The position numbers and the translations under genes were made by a program. A stretch of DNA of 64,000 nucleotides from Artocarpus heterophyllus (lineage: Eukaryota; Streptophyta; Magnoliopsida; Rosales; Moraceae): the NCBI GenBank assembly GCA_025403435.1, contig CM046350.1, positions 15,825,684 through 15,889,683 on the forward strand, in the 5' to 3' direction. The notes under the pieces are model-generated. The model worked only from the letters and a program-made list of their open reading frames with translations, had not been told where the DNA came from and did not search any database. The number at the start of each line of letters is the position of its first letter. The stretch's first letter is position 1. Of this stretch, positions 36,222 through 50,138 are shown piece by piece.

Positions 36222-37354
36222 GTAATTGCCTCTTTTTTTTTTTTTTTTTGAAAATGGGAATTGCATTACAAATTAAAATAGTGCAAGCATTAATTTAGAT
36301 TTCAACGCATATTGCGACCCAAACACGACTAAAGATTGGAACCATCAGTAAGTTTGGTTGACAACGCTTAAGGGATAATACATGTACTGAGTTCCAATAT
36401 GAGGAAACTGCAGAGGCACACTACTAATTGAGCATCAATATGGCTCTTTCAAATATATCACTATATAAGATCGATAACTCCGATTAGACAAGATCAAGAG
36501 GCTAAAAGCACTAAGGCTTAACACAACACCACTAACAACTCGCAACTAGACAAAAAGTCCATGACTAAAGATAGGGTGACCACCTTTGTCATTACAGCAA
36601 AAAACCAACAAAACAACCAAACACACAAAAACTACTAGGTGAAAAAATCACTGTATTTACACAAACAAAACCTAAAAGAAATGAGTAAAATTGAATAGAC
36701 ACCAATGAACAATCCAATAAAGAGCTGGCCACTGCTGAGGGAAGAGGTAGAAATCACACCGTTGACGACAAGCCGAAAGGAACCTGGATGAGAATCGTAG
36801 CAATGCCTAAGCATCCTGGCGCTGCAACGCTACCACACTAGCAGCTACCGCTCACCCTCGTCGAAGAAGAACAATTACGCTTCATTGAACCTACAACCCC
36901 AGGCAACCCAAAGATCCTTATCCATAGGGAGGAATGCTACCACATCTCCTTCGTCCACGATCTTTAAGCCGCCAAACTCCTGCAGCCCATAAAGAAAAGC
37001 GCCCCTGTATCCCTCCAACCAACACACAGCCCCCCCATCGCGCCTTGAGGTCAACGATTCCTAGACGTGACCAAAAATGAACTCTCCGGTCGCGTCTGAG
37101 CTTGCCCAAGTCAGCCCCATATTTCCCCCTCAAATCCCCAGAGAACCAGCCACCCAATAGACCTCTCATCGCCACCATCCACATGTACCCATCCATGGTG
37201 GGGTCAGAAGTCCTGAGGTTCACCTAGAGGTAGCGCCTCCAACTCAAAGAGCCTCCTTGGAGAGGTGACACACCAAACTAAAGGGGAAGAAAAAGAAGAA
37301 AAAAAACCCTAGGAGAGGGTCAAGAGAAAACACTTTTGAGTAATTGCCTCTTTT
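36222..37354 (-). mobile_element. Poly(A)-tailed retroposon, copy 2, with 15-bp target duplication
   Basis: The direct repeat gtaattgcctctttt occurs at 36222-36236 and 37340-37354. Just inside the left copy is a long T-run, the poly(A) tail of a minus-strand insertion, and just inside the right copy is the 5' end. Variable, long duplications plus a poly(A) tail are the mark of LINE-machinery insertion. The 1.1-kb body matches the block at 22455-23470 at its 3' half and has no convincing ORF, so it is non-autonomous or a processed non-coding RNA. Confidence 0.75.
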
Positions 37355-37499
37355 AAACACTAAGAATAGCCTGAGTATTAAAAAGGCATAGGGAAACTAT
37401 GTGGCCTCAACATTCCAAAAATTTCTCGATGCTTATTGCACTTCATGCTTTTTCATTACTTTCATAAAATTTTGTTTGAGGCATTCTTTTTCACTAGAA

Positions 37500-38620
37500 C
37501 TCTTTCCTCTCAAATACTCTTAGCCTCCCGTTGTCCCAGTCAGTTCTCTAACATGACCAAACAACAAATTCCACCAAATATCGACAATGTCAACAAAACA
37601 AGATGGAGTTTTTGCACAAATAATGTCCACATTTGAGAGCATGAACAAGCACAAGAACAAATTGTACAAGGACAATCTGATGTTGAAAAAATTAAGTGGA
37701 GCAGACAATCCAAATCCAATCACCCCCAATAAGAACAAGGACTCTTTGGCATCAGGGGTCGAAATTCCCTTACACTAGGGACTCATGAGTTTCCTATCAA
37801 CCATATTCCCTTACATTAGGGACGTGAGTTTCCTATCAACCATATCACTTCTACTCACACTAGTAATGAAGCCACGAGTCAGTTCATTAGAAAACAACCA
37901 CAAGACATCCTCCAATAAGAAGCAAAAAGGCCAACAAAATTGTTGCAGCAGTATACTTCCACCCTTCTTTATCCCCACTACATTCTTTCCAAATCTTATA
38001 TAAAGGATTATGCTAATTCTAGATTCAAAAGGTTCAATGGAAAGAAAGGAGATAAGAATGAGACTTACAAATGAGAGAACTTTAGTCTCTTATGGATCAA
38101 GCCTATGCCTGGTTTGTCAATTTGCTAGAGGTAGCATCAATTCTATTTTTGCACTAAATTTTTCGTCGCTAAACACTAGATAGGTCGTAAAAACTTGGCT
38201 AATGAAAAGAAATTGGCCTATGAATCACTCTTCAGTTACATGCACCAATACAAGAATAAGGCGTTGGACTGAAACAAGATAGAAAAGAAACTAATTCGAT
38301 TTCATATCACCAAGCGACCCATTAAAATCATATCATCTCCAACTTTTGCCGATTTGATGGAAAATGCCTAGAACGCAGAAAGTATAGTGACGGCCCTGCA
38401 AAAAGCTACACCATCCAAGCGACCCATCGCAAATGCATGGAATAAGCTACCCTCAACCAAGGACAAGAAGTCACTATAGTGGAACCAACTCACCAATAAA
38501 AGAACAATCTACATGTTCCGCATGAGGTACCATTGTCCTGAGAAAGAATCAACACTTTGTTCCAAGCATGGATAGAATACAGAAAAAAACAAGTTTAGAC
38601 AAACATAAGGCCACCCACAT
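37500..38620 (+). pseudogene. Decayed gypsy gag-like remnant
   Basis: Broken frames contain FNGKKGDKNE, SLMDQAYAWFVNLLEVASI and YMHQYKNKALDW, which resemble in order the FDGKGNPKQH...SLKGNAFEWYTDLEPGSI region of plant Ty3/gypsy gag. Stops and indels are frequent. A frame at 37587-37778 begins MSTKQDGVFAQIMS but is too degraded to use. No LTR boundary was identified. Confidence 0.45.
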
Positions 38621-39840
38621 TGGAAGAAATGAGACATCCCACTTACAGGTGCTTGGGAAGTGAGTTAGAACTGAGAGTTGAAATTAAAAGTACTGTAACA
38701 TGTAAAAACTTTATACTGTAGCATACTTTTGTTTTACATTGTAGCATGTGAGAGCTTTAAATTGTTGAGTTAGAACTGAGTTTACCAAATACCAAACAGT
38801 AAATTAATTTATCCCATCAAAGGCGGACCATGCTACGTTACTACTCTATGAACCAAAAAATCTACCATCAAAAGGTCCAAAATGGAAACGCTATGTAAGA
38901 ACAACAACAAACAGTTGGGAACAACTCTCTTCCAAATCATGAAGGAGGTCAACCAAGAGTTAGCACTTTTGTTGACACTTCTGATGAAGCTCAAACTAGC
39001 ATGGAACCAATCAAAGAATAAGAAATTTCTATAATTTTAGATTATCTCATGAAATCTCTTGTTTTCAAAAACTTGTTTGACACCCTCGAATTTGGAGAAG
39101 AGGCTTGCAAAGGAGAAACACAAGTTGTTTTCAAGATATCTCAACAACACGATCTACAACGTTGCCCTATGAATCATGCAAGTAGCCATGTTGTAAAAAT
39201 AGATGCAGTTCTACTATTTGGATGGATGCCAATTAGTTGTGTTGGGTTAAGGTGCATGCTATGCTAATTTGAATAAACTTCATTTTCACTAAAACGTATA
39301 TTTTAAAAAATAACCAAATACAGTTTCACTATTCTTTATACCCAAAACAATCTCCCAGACACAATTTCAAAAACAGTCTCAATACCATTCCCTAAAAATT
39401 CTCATTTTCATTTTCGCACCCAAAACAAAACCATTGTGAAAGCACTCTCAAACAAGCCCTTTGCTAATGAGGGCTCTTCAACTTGAATAACTCTTGGAGG
39501 ACAAAAGGGCAAGGGGTGCATATGCACAACGCTGAGAGGACCTTTTTTAATGGGAAAAAATTGCTCCTTTTTTTTTGTTTTCTACTTTTGGAGTACAAAA
39601 CCTTTCGAAGAAGAAAATCTGAAATTGTGGCTAAGAAGAGAAGAAAGAAAAGAATAGTGAAAGAAAGAGAGAGAGAGAAGAAATTAGATAAAAGAATAGA
39701 CAAGAATGTGGAATTTATGGAGAGGGAGAATAATAGAGCCCTGACACAGGTGTTCAATATTATTAATGAAGTCTGAAATGCAATTACACTGTATAGGATA
39801 AAATATTAAAAAAAAACTTGATTCTGTATTGCACCTAAAA
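38621..39840. other. Spacer with duplicated block upstream of NFD6-like copy 3 3' flank
   Basis: 38825-39130 matches 30880-31150, and 39490-39780 matches 32060-32420, in the same order. These blocks define the left half of the duplicated unit of copies 2 and 3. No intact gene is seen. Confidence 0.5.
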
Positions 39841-40661
39841 TAAATGCAAAAACTACTATTGCAACCGCCTTCAGTAACTGTCACAATGTCAGATTTAATC
39901 CATGAAAACAAATGGAAAGAAATACGATTGCCTCAATGCACCGCGCTCCAACAGAACAATCATCTGTCTACAATGCAAGAAGAGAAACAAAATAAATACT
40001 TACAAAAACGAGAATATATTATTGCATTCATTGCCAAATAATTAAGAGAAAAAAAAAAAAGAAGCCTAGAACTAGAAGATGGCAACATTTTCGTTGTTAC
40101 TTGGTACTTGCTAGTAAATAATAGTACAAAGGTTTACAACAGAAACTTCTAAAGCGCATTGAACATAGTAAGTGTCCAAAGCGTCAGCTAATATGATCAA
40201 TCATCAGGGCCCTAATTGAAAAAAATAGCTAGATTCAAATAAATAACTAGTAATCAAGGGAGTAGAAAAAAATATGGATGAAAAAGGCTGGCTAGATTGA
40301 AAAATAGAGTGCATCTCCAATGTAAAGAACAATGAAGAAGTTGAAAGACAACTTAATAATGACCTCAAAGCATATGTCAGTTTGGCAGCAAACTCCAATG
40401 TGAAGAATTAATCCCAGAAGGGGCCATTATCAGCAATAGCGTAGAAAATATCATTTCAACCAAAATGAAGAAAAAACTATGTAAAAAAAATTTAAAAAGA
40501 CCATAAGAAACAAGTTATCTTCACTCTATAATGAAACCATTATAAACTATTAACTTCTTAGCCTTTCCCAGACCTGGTTGCTCCCTATATATGTCTTAAG
40601 CCAGTGATCTATATCCACTGTACGAAACCAATCCCAATTAATCTCTTTATGTAGTCCTTTT
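39841..40661 (-). other. 3' flank of NFD6-like copy 3, distal part
   Basis: This is homologous to the 3' flank of copies 1 and 2. It is split from the rest of copy 3 (50139 onward) by the first copia element: the sequence before 40657 continues, after one ctttt, at 50144. Confidence 0.6.
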
Positions 40662-42005
40662 TGTTGGGTTTGGTGCCCTAAAAGCTGTGACATTGTACAT
40701 ATTGTTAATAAATAAATAAAATGACATTTATTATTATTTTGGTTGATTATATGTATTATGAATACATTTATAAACATCAAGAAAATTCCATGATTATATA
40801 TGTGACTATAAATTTAGCATATAAGTGTTATTTGCTTAGGGATAAAATTTATAGATAATAATCTAAATAGTCCGTAATAATTAATTAAAATTTGGGATCT
40901 TTAATTAAAAATTACAAGTACGGTCCAATCTCATCTAAAATAAAATAGTCATTATCCGGACTATTAATGTAGAGACATTGGATTGGAGGTACTTTATATA
41001 ATGAGATTATATAGGACTGGACCAGATAAATTATGAATCTCCAATAATCATCCGTTACAAATAGAGTATTCAAATTTATCACTATGATGATCATATATTT
41101 GACAGTCTTAATCCTGAGTATTTATTATACTCCTATTTATTACATTATGTTTTTTGACTTGCATGGTAAGATTTGTCTAAGCACAGATTATAACTTAGCA
41201 TCTTGGAAACATAAAGTAATAAATGGCTGGGAATAATATTATACAGATATGGAATCCATTCCTTCCCTATAGAAGTTAGAAAAATAGTTCTCTTGAGTGA
41301 TAGTTCAAGGTTTAAACAGTAGAGCGCTCGTTCATAATAAGATTATGAATTAATTGTTCATTAGAGAATTATTGGAACTCAAGGATAAAGATGTAATAAG
41401 AGAGGTGAACGGAAATTGAACCTAGCTCTTATTATGAACTATTTATGGAGGACTGACTTATATGTAATGATTATATCAATGGACTACTCATTAATTTTCT
41501 TTGAGTAATTTCACTGTAATCTCAAGAGTTCAGTTTCAGGTTTTTAGTGGAGTAACACTGAAACTAATAAATTTGGTACATTAATTAAAGAGTTTGATTA
41601 AATGTCAAATTTATTGGAGTTTGGGTTATAGGTCCATAGGTCCCCAATACCACCTCTGTAACACTATATTGGATTTTTGCATAGAATGAATTATACATGT
41701 TTAATTTAGAATTTTTGAATTCTGAATTAATTTTTTTTCACACTTGAATTATTAACGTGACACAGAAAAATGTTTTCTGTGACACATAATTTATGTGATA
41801 AATGTTATCACATTTAACTGAGTATTAGTTAATTAATTGATTATTGTTAAAATCTATTCTTAAATAAATGTGATTTATTTTTGAATTGAGATTTATATAT
41901 ATATATGGTTTTGAACCAAATCTTTTTATATATATATAAGATTTTATAATATATTAATATAATATTATAAAAAAAAGGGTGCAGGCGTGAACCTTTCACG
42001 TTTCA

Positions 42006-42051
<46 letters not shown>

Positions 42052-42610
42052 GAATCACATGTTGTGACATGTGATTCGGTCAAAGTCAAAAAAAAAAAAA
42101 AACTTTATGTAAACTTACGAATAAGGATTCGGGAAACAAAACAAAAAGAAAGAAGAAAATAGAAAAGAAAAGAAAAAAAAAGGAAAGGAAAAGAAAAGGG
42201 AAAGTAAAATTACTAATGGCTCAGTTATAAAAAAGGAGAGATAACAGTTATCTCAATAATTTTTATTCACATAATTTTTAGAGAGAAAAACTGAAAGTTC
42301 TTCTCTAAAGAAAAAGGTCTGCTATCTCATGTGTTGAGTACCTAGCAGATTCAGAAAAGTGTGAGGAAAATTCATTCTTGCAGTTTGACGCCCACTCGTC
42401 TTTCCATTGGTGTGGAGGCCTGGTTTGGAAGATCGTGGTGTCAAAGAGGAAAGCTAGGATACCCTGATAGTCTTCAAAAGGTTAGTAAAAATTCCTAAAT
42501 CTTTCTGTAATTAAAATTATATATCTATTCCCGATGAACAAAGTTTTCAAAAAATTTTTGTTTGTCAACGATCCGTTCCTTCCGCTGCGTTTCATGTTTT
42601 AATTCCAACA
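40662..42610 (+). repeat. 5' LTR of copia 1
   Basis: A 1949-bp LTR containing a (TA)n tract at 42008-42048 and a long A/G-rich stretch near 42120-42210. TG...CA termini. Confidence 0.9.
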
Positions 42611-44193
42611 AATGGCATCAAAGCAGGTTATAGCATATATAATTTTAATTAAACATGATTTTATTTTGATGATATCATGTTTTTGATGCATGTTTGTGGG
42701 CACTTTGTATCTTTGTTGATTATTATTCATGTGATGAATGGTTGTTTAATGAAAGGATTTTTAGTCGTTAATTATATGGTCCTTTTGGATTAATAATTTT
42801 ATTTTCAGTTTAATTAGATCAATCTGTGTAAACCCATAAAGGGGTATAGGCTTTTTGTAATTTATTATTATTATTTTTTCTTCTCTCCTCTCTTTCACTT
42901 GCAACACGTGGAGCGATGAAGAAAAAGATGTCCATTGGATTTTTTGGCCCAGTTGAGAACTATGGGCCTATCAAATTTCAAAGGTAATCTAGCAAATTGT
43001 TGCACAATAAACCACTTGATGAAGACTGCAAAATTGGAGCAGGGAATTATGTATAAATTACAAGAAGACCCCTGTAATTTTATTTTTTATTTTTTATTTT
43101 TTGGGTTGTAATTTTAATTATCCAAAAGGACCCGGTCAAAAATTCATTGTTTATTTTCATTTTTATTTTCATGTGATGATTGTGATAACATGTTCATGCA
43201 TGATAACATGTCATCTAAGAAAGTGCCCACTTATAGTTATTGTAACATTGCATGCATACGCTTAACATATTATTTTTATAAAGGAGTTTATAAAATGATT
43301 TAATATGTGTTAGCATTAATTTAATGAGATTAAATTAATTAGGTTGGTTTTATAGAATCTTAATTTATTAATCAACCAAATAATGTGAATTTAGTTTTAA
43401 CAGTTAAGACTTGGTAAAATTCACATTAATTCTAAGTTATCTAATTTTAAATTGTTTAATATTTGGTAACTTAGACAATTCATAATAAATTTAGATTTTT
43501 AGAAAATCTGGTAATTTATTTAAGTGTAAATAGAATGAGATTCTATTAACACATAATATAATCTAGTAATTAAAAAATTATTTTTATCTACTAGAATTAT
43601 GAAACATATGATGTTTTATAAGATAAAACACATCTTTTAAAATAATGAGTGGAAGAAGGTAATATGGCAATATAACCTGCGGTCTCAACTATTAGTACAA
43701 CACCGTGAGATTTAGGTGGCGCTTCGCGACGCTTTGATTTCGTCCTCTCTACGGAGGGTGTCCATTTAAATCAATATCAAGGTTGGCTTCCTTGAGATAG
43801 GATTTTATAATGTATTTCAAAATTGACCTACCCTACGGCGGCAATTTTGAGTTAAGTTGTTAAAATCTAAAATAGTGGGTTACACTCATAAAGACATAAT
43901 TAAATTGTTAATTATATCTTGACCAAAATAAACGGTTATTAATAAATATAGAAAATATGAGATATTTTGAATATATTTATTAATTGAGAATGTCTCAATT
44001 TAATTCATAAATAATTTGACCTACCCTACGGCGGCACTTTATTTATTAAAATTGAATAATCGTGGAATTAGTAAAATATTTTTTGTGTTTTTCATATGCA
44101 TCATGCATCACGTTTACTATTCCAAAACATATATTTATGATGTTTATGCAACCATTTTAATTTATGCTATTTTATTTATTTATTACAGCAACA
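42611..44193 (+). other. Primer-binding site and leader of copia 1
   Basis: The leader starts aaTGGCATCAAAGCAGG, a decayed form of the Met-tRNA primer site that reads TGGCATCAGAGCGGG in copia 2. The following 1.5 kb is non-coding up to the gag ATG and contains a duplicated motif ctaccctacggcggca (about 43828 and 44021). Confidence 0.7.
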
Positions 44194-47100
44194 ATGTCTA
44201 ATCCAATCATCGCCATTCTCTCAACTAAAAAATTAACCGGAGATAATTTTGTCAAGTGGAAGAGTAACATGAACATTGTACTAATTTGCGAAAGTTACAA
44301 GTTTGTCCTGACGGAGGAATGTCCTCCAGAGCCTGCTGCCAATGCTCCTCGTAATGTACGGGAAGCATATGATCGTTGGATTCAGGCAAACAACAAGGCC
44401 CACTGTTTTCTTTTAGCTGGGATGTCTGACGTGCTTAGGATGAAGCACGAAAGCATGGAGACCGCTTATGAGATAATGCAGTCTCTGCAAGACAAGTTTG
44501 GTAAACCTTCTGAAAAGGCACGCCACGAAGCCATTAAAGCAGTAATGAATGCAAAAATGAAGGCAGGGATTTCGGTCAGAGAACATGTTCTCAACATGGT
44601 TAACTTTCTCCATGAGACCGAGGTCAACGGGGCTATGATAGATGAAGCCACACAGGTAGGGATGATTTTAGAAACCCTCCCCCCTGCGTTCCTACAGTTC
44701 AAAAGCAACTATTTCATGAACAAGCTGAAATATAACATGACTGAGTTGCTTAATGAGCTTCAAACCTTCGAGTCTATTTCGAAAGAAAAGACTAAAGAAG
44801 CTGAGGCAAATGTTGCAGAAGCTCAACCCTCCTCTTCTGCCCAAAAGAATAAGAAGAGGAAGGGGACTGAAGGAAGTGGTAAGTCTAAGAATGGAGGGCA
44901 ACCTAAGAAGAACAAAAGCAACAACAACAAAAAGAGCTCCAACCAAAAGAAGCCTAAAGGAAAATGTTTCCACTGCGGCGTAGTTGGGCACTAGAAGAGA
45001 AACTGCAAGAAGTATCTTCAGGAGCTCAAAGAAAAGAAGAACAACGGTAAATCAGATTTACTCGTTTTAGAAGCTTGTTTAGTTGAAGATGATACTTCAC
45101 CTTGGATAATTGATTCAGGGGCAACTAACCATGTTTGTTCTTCTTTGCAGATGCTTAGTTCTTCAAGGGAGCTTGCCGACGGGGAACAAACGATGAGAGT
45201 GGGAACGGGAGAGGTTGTTTCGGCAAGAACAGTGGGAGTTGTTAAACTTTATTTTAGAAATAAGTTTTTAATTTTAGACAATGTTTATTACATTCCTTGT
45301 TTTCGCAGAAATTTGATTTCTGTTTCTAGGTTGTTTGAACAAATGTTTAATGTTTCTTTTAATAATAATTATGTTAATATTTCTAGAAATGGTTTGGATA
45401 TTTGTTCTGCGCATCTGGAAAATGGGCTTTACACCTTAAGGCCCAACGAAAAAGCACTGCTCAATACCGAAATGTTCAAAGTTGAACAACCTAAACCCAA
45501 GAAGCAAAAGATTTCTTCTAATAATGAAACATACCTTTGGCACCTTAGATTAGGTCACGTCAACCTTGACAGAATTAACATACTGGTAAAGGAAGGTCCT
45601 TTAAAAGAGTTAAAAGTTAGTTTTCTACCAATTTGTGAATCTTGTCTTGAAGGTAAAATGACTAAGAGGCCTTTCTCTACAAAAGGCGAAAGGGCCAAGG
45701 AACCACTTGAGCTAATACATTCAGACGTCTGTGGTCCAATGAATGTACAAGCCCGTGGTGGTTACGAATATTTCGTCACATTTATTGACGATTATTCAAG
45801 GTATGGTTACATATACCTAATGCAAAGAAAATCTGAAACTTTTGGAAAGTTTAAAGAATTCCAAGCGGAAGCTGAAAAGCAATTAGGAAAGACGGTGAAG
45901 AGTCTTCGATCTGATCGATGAGGAGAATACCTTGATACTGAATTCAAGGATTATATGATAGAACATGGTATTCTATCACAACTCACCGCACCTGGAACAC
46001 CACAACAAAATGGTGTTGCAGAGAGAAGAAATAGAACGTTGCTTGATATGGTGAGATCCATGCTTAGCTACTCATCATTACCCACTTCATTTTGAGGATA
46101 TGCACTACAAACTGCAGTATATTTTCTAAACATAGTTCCATCTAAGTCTATTTCAAAAACACCTTTAGAGTTATAGAATGGTCGCAAACCTAGTATGTGA
46201 CATATCCGTATATGGGGGTGTCCAGCACATGTGCTGAAAGATAAGACTGGGAAGTTGGAACCACGTTTTGAAGTATGCTTATTTGTGGGATACCCAAAGG
46301 GAACGAGGGGAGGTTTGTTTTATAGTCCACAGGATAAGAAAGTATTTGTATCGACAAATGCCACTTTTCTCGAGAATGATTATATGACAAACTATAAACC
46401 TCGTAGCAAAATTGTACTTGAAGAGTTACTTTCTGATCAGATCAGACCGCAATCGACAACTGTTGTCGAAGGACAAAATGAGGAGACCACATCTTCCTAT
46501 CAGAATGTCATACCACCTCGACGTAGTGGGAGGGTTGTGAGACCACCTGCTCGCTACAGGGAACTTGGAGAAGCAAATGTTGCTATCTCTGATAATGGTG
46601 AAGATGATCCATTGACATATCGTGATGCAATGGAAGTTTCTGAGAAGGAAAAATGGTTGGAGGCTATGAACCTTGAAATGAAGTCCATGTACTCCAATTC
46701 AGTCTGGGATCTTGTAGACCTACCTAAAGGGATAAAACCCATAGGGTGCAAATGGATTTACAAGAAGAAAAGAGGAGTGGATGGGAAAGTTGAGACTTTC
46801 AAAGCTAGGCTTGTGGCAAAGGGTTATACCTAAAAGGAGGGAGTTGACTATGAAGAAACTTTCTCGCCTGTAGCTATGCGTAAATCCATTCGGATTCTTT
46901 TATCCATTGCTGCTTGTCTTGATTATGAGATATGAAAAATGGATATCAAGACTGCCTTTTTGAATGACTATCTTGAGGAAAGCATCTATATGGTGCAACC
47001 AGAAGGGTTTGTAGTCAAAGGTCAAGAGCAAAAAGTTTACAAGTTGCAGAGATCCATCTATGGACTCAAGCAAGCTTCAAGATCTTGGAACTTGAGATTT

Positions 47101-48183
47101 GATGAAGCGATCAAATCTTATGGTTTCGATCAAAATATTGATGAACCTTGTGTTTACAAGTACATCAAAGATAAGAAGGTGGTCTTCTTGGTTCTTTATG
47201 TAGATGATATCCTACTCATTGGGAATGATGTAGGCGTATTATCTGATGTAAAGAAATGGCTCGCCAGCAATTTCCAAATGAAAGATTTAGGAAAAGCAAG
47301 TTATGTTCTTGGAATCCAACTCATAAGAGATCGCAAGAAAAAACTGTTGGCGCTGTCTCAGGCATCGTATATCGATAAGATGCTTATCAGATTTTCGATG
47401 CAAAACTCCAAGAAAGGTAATTTCCCTACACGTCATGGAGTTTATCTTTCAAAAGAGCAGTGTCCTAAGACACCTCAAGAGGAAGAAAATATGAGACAGG
47501 TACCCTATGCATCTACAGTAGGAAGTCTAATGTATGCCATGTTGTGTACAAGACCTGACATTTGCTATGCGGTGGGTATAGTCAGTCGGTATCAATCTAA
47601 CCCATGATTAGATCATTGGGTAGCGGTTATACATATTCTCAAGTATCTTAGGAGAACGTGAAACTATATGCTAGTTTATTCTGGTGAGAATTTGATTCCC
47701 ATTGGATACATTGATTCTGATTTTCAATCAGACAAAGACACACGTAAATCTACGTCTGGATCAGTGTTTACTTTTGGTGGTGGAGCCATAGTTTGGAGAA
47801 GCATCAAACAATCCTGTATTGCTGATTCAACTATGGAAGCAAAATATGTGGCTGCTTGTGAAGCAGCTAAAGAAGCTATTTGGCTCCGTAAGTTCTTAAA
47901 TGATTTGGAAGTAGTTCCAGGCATGGATAAACCACTCACACTGTATTGTGACAACAATGGTGCAGTGGCAAATTCAAGAGAACCTAGAAGCCACAAAAGA
48001 GGAAAGCATATAGAAAGAAAATATCATTTGATTAGAGAGATAGTGCATCAAGGCAATGCGGAAGTTGTGAAGATAGCGTCGGAAAACAACCTTGCCGACC
48101 CTTTCACCAAGACGTTACCTGCAAAGAGCTTTGAGGGACACTTGGAAGGCTTAGGTCTTAGAGACATGTCTCACCTGCTTTAG
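44194..48183 (+). pseudogene. Copia 1 gag-pol pseudogene
   Basis: Translation starts [16 protein letters not shown] and is collinear with copia 2. Visible parts in order are gag, zinc knuckle CFHCGVVGH, protease [12 protein letters not shown], integrase zinc-binding region HLRLGH...CESC, integrase core, RT with [10 protein letters not shown] and, unlike copia 2, a complete RNase H ending near 48183. In-frame stops include 44992-44994 (inside the zinc knuckle), 45919-45921, 46093-46095, 46174-46176, 46198-46200, 46831-46833, 46934-46936, 47605-47607 and one near 47660. By comparison with copia 2 several arose by TGG to TAG/TGA, CGA to TGA or CAA to TAA, i.e. transitions expected from deamination of methylated cytosine. 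It cannot make a full polyprotein. Confidence 0.9.
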
Positions 48184-48197
48184 GGCAAGTGGGAGAT

Positions 48198-50138
48198 TGT
48201 TGGGTTTGGTGCCCTAAAAGCTGTGACATTGTACATATTGTTAATAAATAAATAAAATGACATTTATTATTATTTTGATTGATTATATGTATTATGAATA
48301 CATTTATAAACATCAAGAAAATTCCATGATTATATATGTGACTATAAATTTAGCATATAAGTGTTATTTGCTTAGGGATAAAATTTATAGATAATAATCT
48401 AAATAGTCCGTAATAATCAATTAAAGTTTGGGATCTTTAATTAAAAATTACAAGTACGGTCCAATCTCATCTAAAATGAAATAGTCATTATCCGGACTAT
48501 TAATGTAGAGACATTAGATTGGAGGTACTTTATATAATGAGATTATATAGGACTGGACCAGATAAATTATGAATCTCTAATAATCATCCGTTACAAATAG
48601 AGTATTCAAATTTATCACTATGATGATCATATATTTGACAGTCTTAAGCCTGAGTATTTATTATACTCCTATTTATTACATTATGTTTTTTGACTTGCAT
48701 GGTAAGATTTGTCTAAGCACAGATTATAACTTAGCATCTTGGAAACATAAAGTAATAAATGGCTGGGAATAATATTATACAGATATGGAATCCATTCCTT
48801 CCCTATAGAAGTTAGAAAAATAGTTCTCTTGAGTGATAGTTCAAGGTTTAAACAGTAGAGCGCTCGTTCATAATAAGATTATGAATTAATTGTTCATTAG
48901 AGAATTATTGGAACTCAAGGATAAAGATGTAATAAGAGAGGTGAACGGAAATTGAACCTAGCTCTTATTATGAACTATTTATGGAGGACTGACTTATATG
49001 TAATGATTATATCAATGGACTACTCGCTAATTTTCTTTGAGTAATTTCACTGTAATCTCAAGAGTTTAGTTTCAGGTTTTTAGTGGAGTAACACTGAAAC
49101 TAATAAATTTGGCACATTAATTAAAGAGTTTGATTAAATGTCAAATTTATTGGAGCTTGAGTTATAGGTCCATAGGTCCCTAATACCACATCTGTAACAC
49201 TATATTAGATTTTTGCATAGAATGAATTATACATGTTTAATTCAGAATTTTTGAATTCTGAATTAATTTTTTTTCACACTTGAATTATTAACGTGACACA
49301 AAAAAATGTTCTCTGTGACACATAATTTAATGTGATAAATGTTATCACATTTAACTGAGCATTAGTTAATTAATTGATTATTGTTAAAATCTATTCTTAA
49401 ATAAATGTGATTTATTTTTGAATTGAGATTTATATATATATATGGTTTTGAACCAAATCTTTTTATATATATATAAGATTTTATAATATATTAATATATA
49501 TATATATTAATATAATATTATAAAAAAAAGGGTGCAGGCGTGAACCTTTCACGTTTCACTTATATATATATATATATAAACCGAATCACATGTTGTGATT
49601 CGGTCAAAGTCAAAAAAAAAAAAAAAAACTTTATGTAAACTTACGAATAAGGATTCGGGAAACAAAACAAAAAGTAAGAAGAAAACAGAAAAGAAAAGAA
49701 AAAAAAAAAGGAAAGGAAAAGAAAAGGGAAAGTAAAATTACTAATGGCTCAGTTATAAAAAAGGAGAGATAACAGTTATCTCAGTAATTTTTATTCACAT
49801 AATTTTTAGAGAGAAAAACTGAGAGTTCTTCTCTAAAGAAAAAGGTCTGCTATCTCATGTGTTGAGTACATAGCAGATTCAGAAAAGTGTGAGGAAAATT
49901 CATTCTTGCAGTTTGACACCCACTCGTCTTTCCATTGGTGTGGAGGCCTGGTTTGGAAGATCGTGGTGTCAAAGAGGAAAGTTAGGATACCCTGATAGTC
50001 TTCAAAAGGTTAGTAAAAATTCCTAAATCTTTCTGTAATTAAAATTATATATCTATTTCCGATGAACAAAGTTTTCAGAAAATTTTTGTTTGTCAACGAT
50101 CCGTTCCTTCCGCTGCGTTTCATGTTTTAATTCCAACA
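48198..50138 (+). repeat. 3' LTR of copia 1
   Basis: A 1941-bp LTR preceded by the polypurine stretch gggcaagtgggagat. Its (TA)n tract is shorter than in the 5' LTR, and scattered substitutions distinguish it from the 5' LTR. Confidence 0.9.

Larger units (their letters stand above)
40662..50138 (+). mobile_element. Copia 1: Ty1/copia LTR retrotransposon, decayed
   Basis: The 9477-bp element has LTRs at 40662-42610 and 48198-50138, both starting TGTTGGG and ending CCAACA, and the 5-bp duplication ctttt at 40657-40661 and 50139-50143. Its primer site directly follows the 5' LTR and a polypurine tract (aagtgggagat) directly precedes the 3' LTR. The domain order gag, protease, integrase, RT, RNase H marks it as copia. 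The LTRs differ at clearly more positions than those of copia 2, and the coding region has at least nine premature stops, so it is the older insertion. It lies downstream of the NFD6-like copy 3 stop codon, antisense to that gene. Confidence 0.92.

Noticed and set aside
36918..37223. 101-codon minus-strand ORF inside the retroposon
   Set aside because: No known motif is visible and the corresponding part of the other retroposon copy does not preserve the frame.
42008..42048. (TA)n tract in the copia 1 LTR as a regulatory or origin-like feature
   Set aside because: It is a simple microsatellite of variable length between LTR copies; nothing else supports a function.
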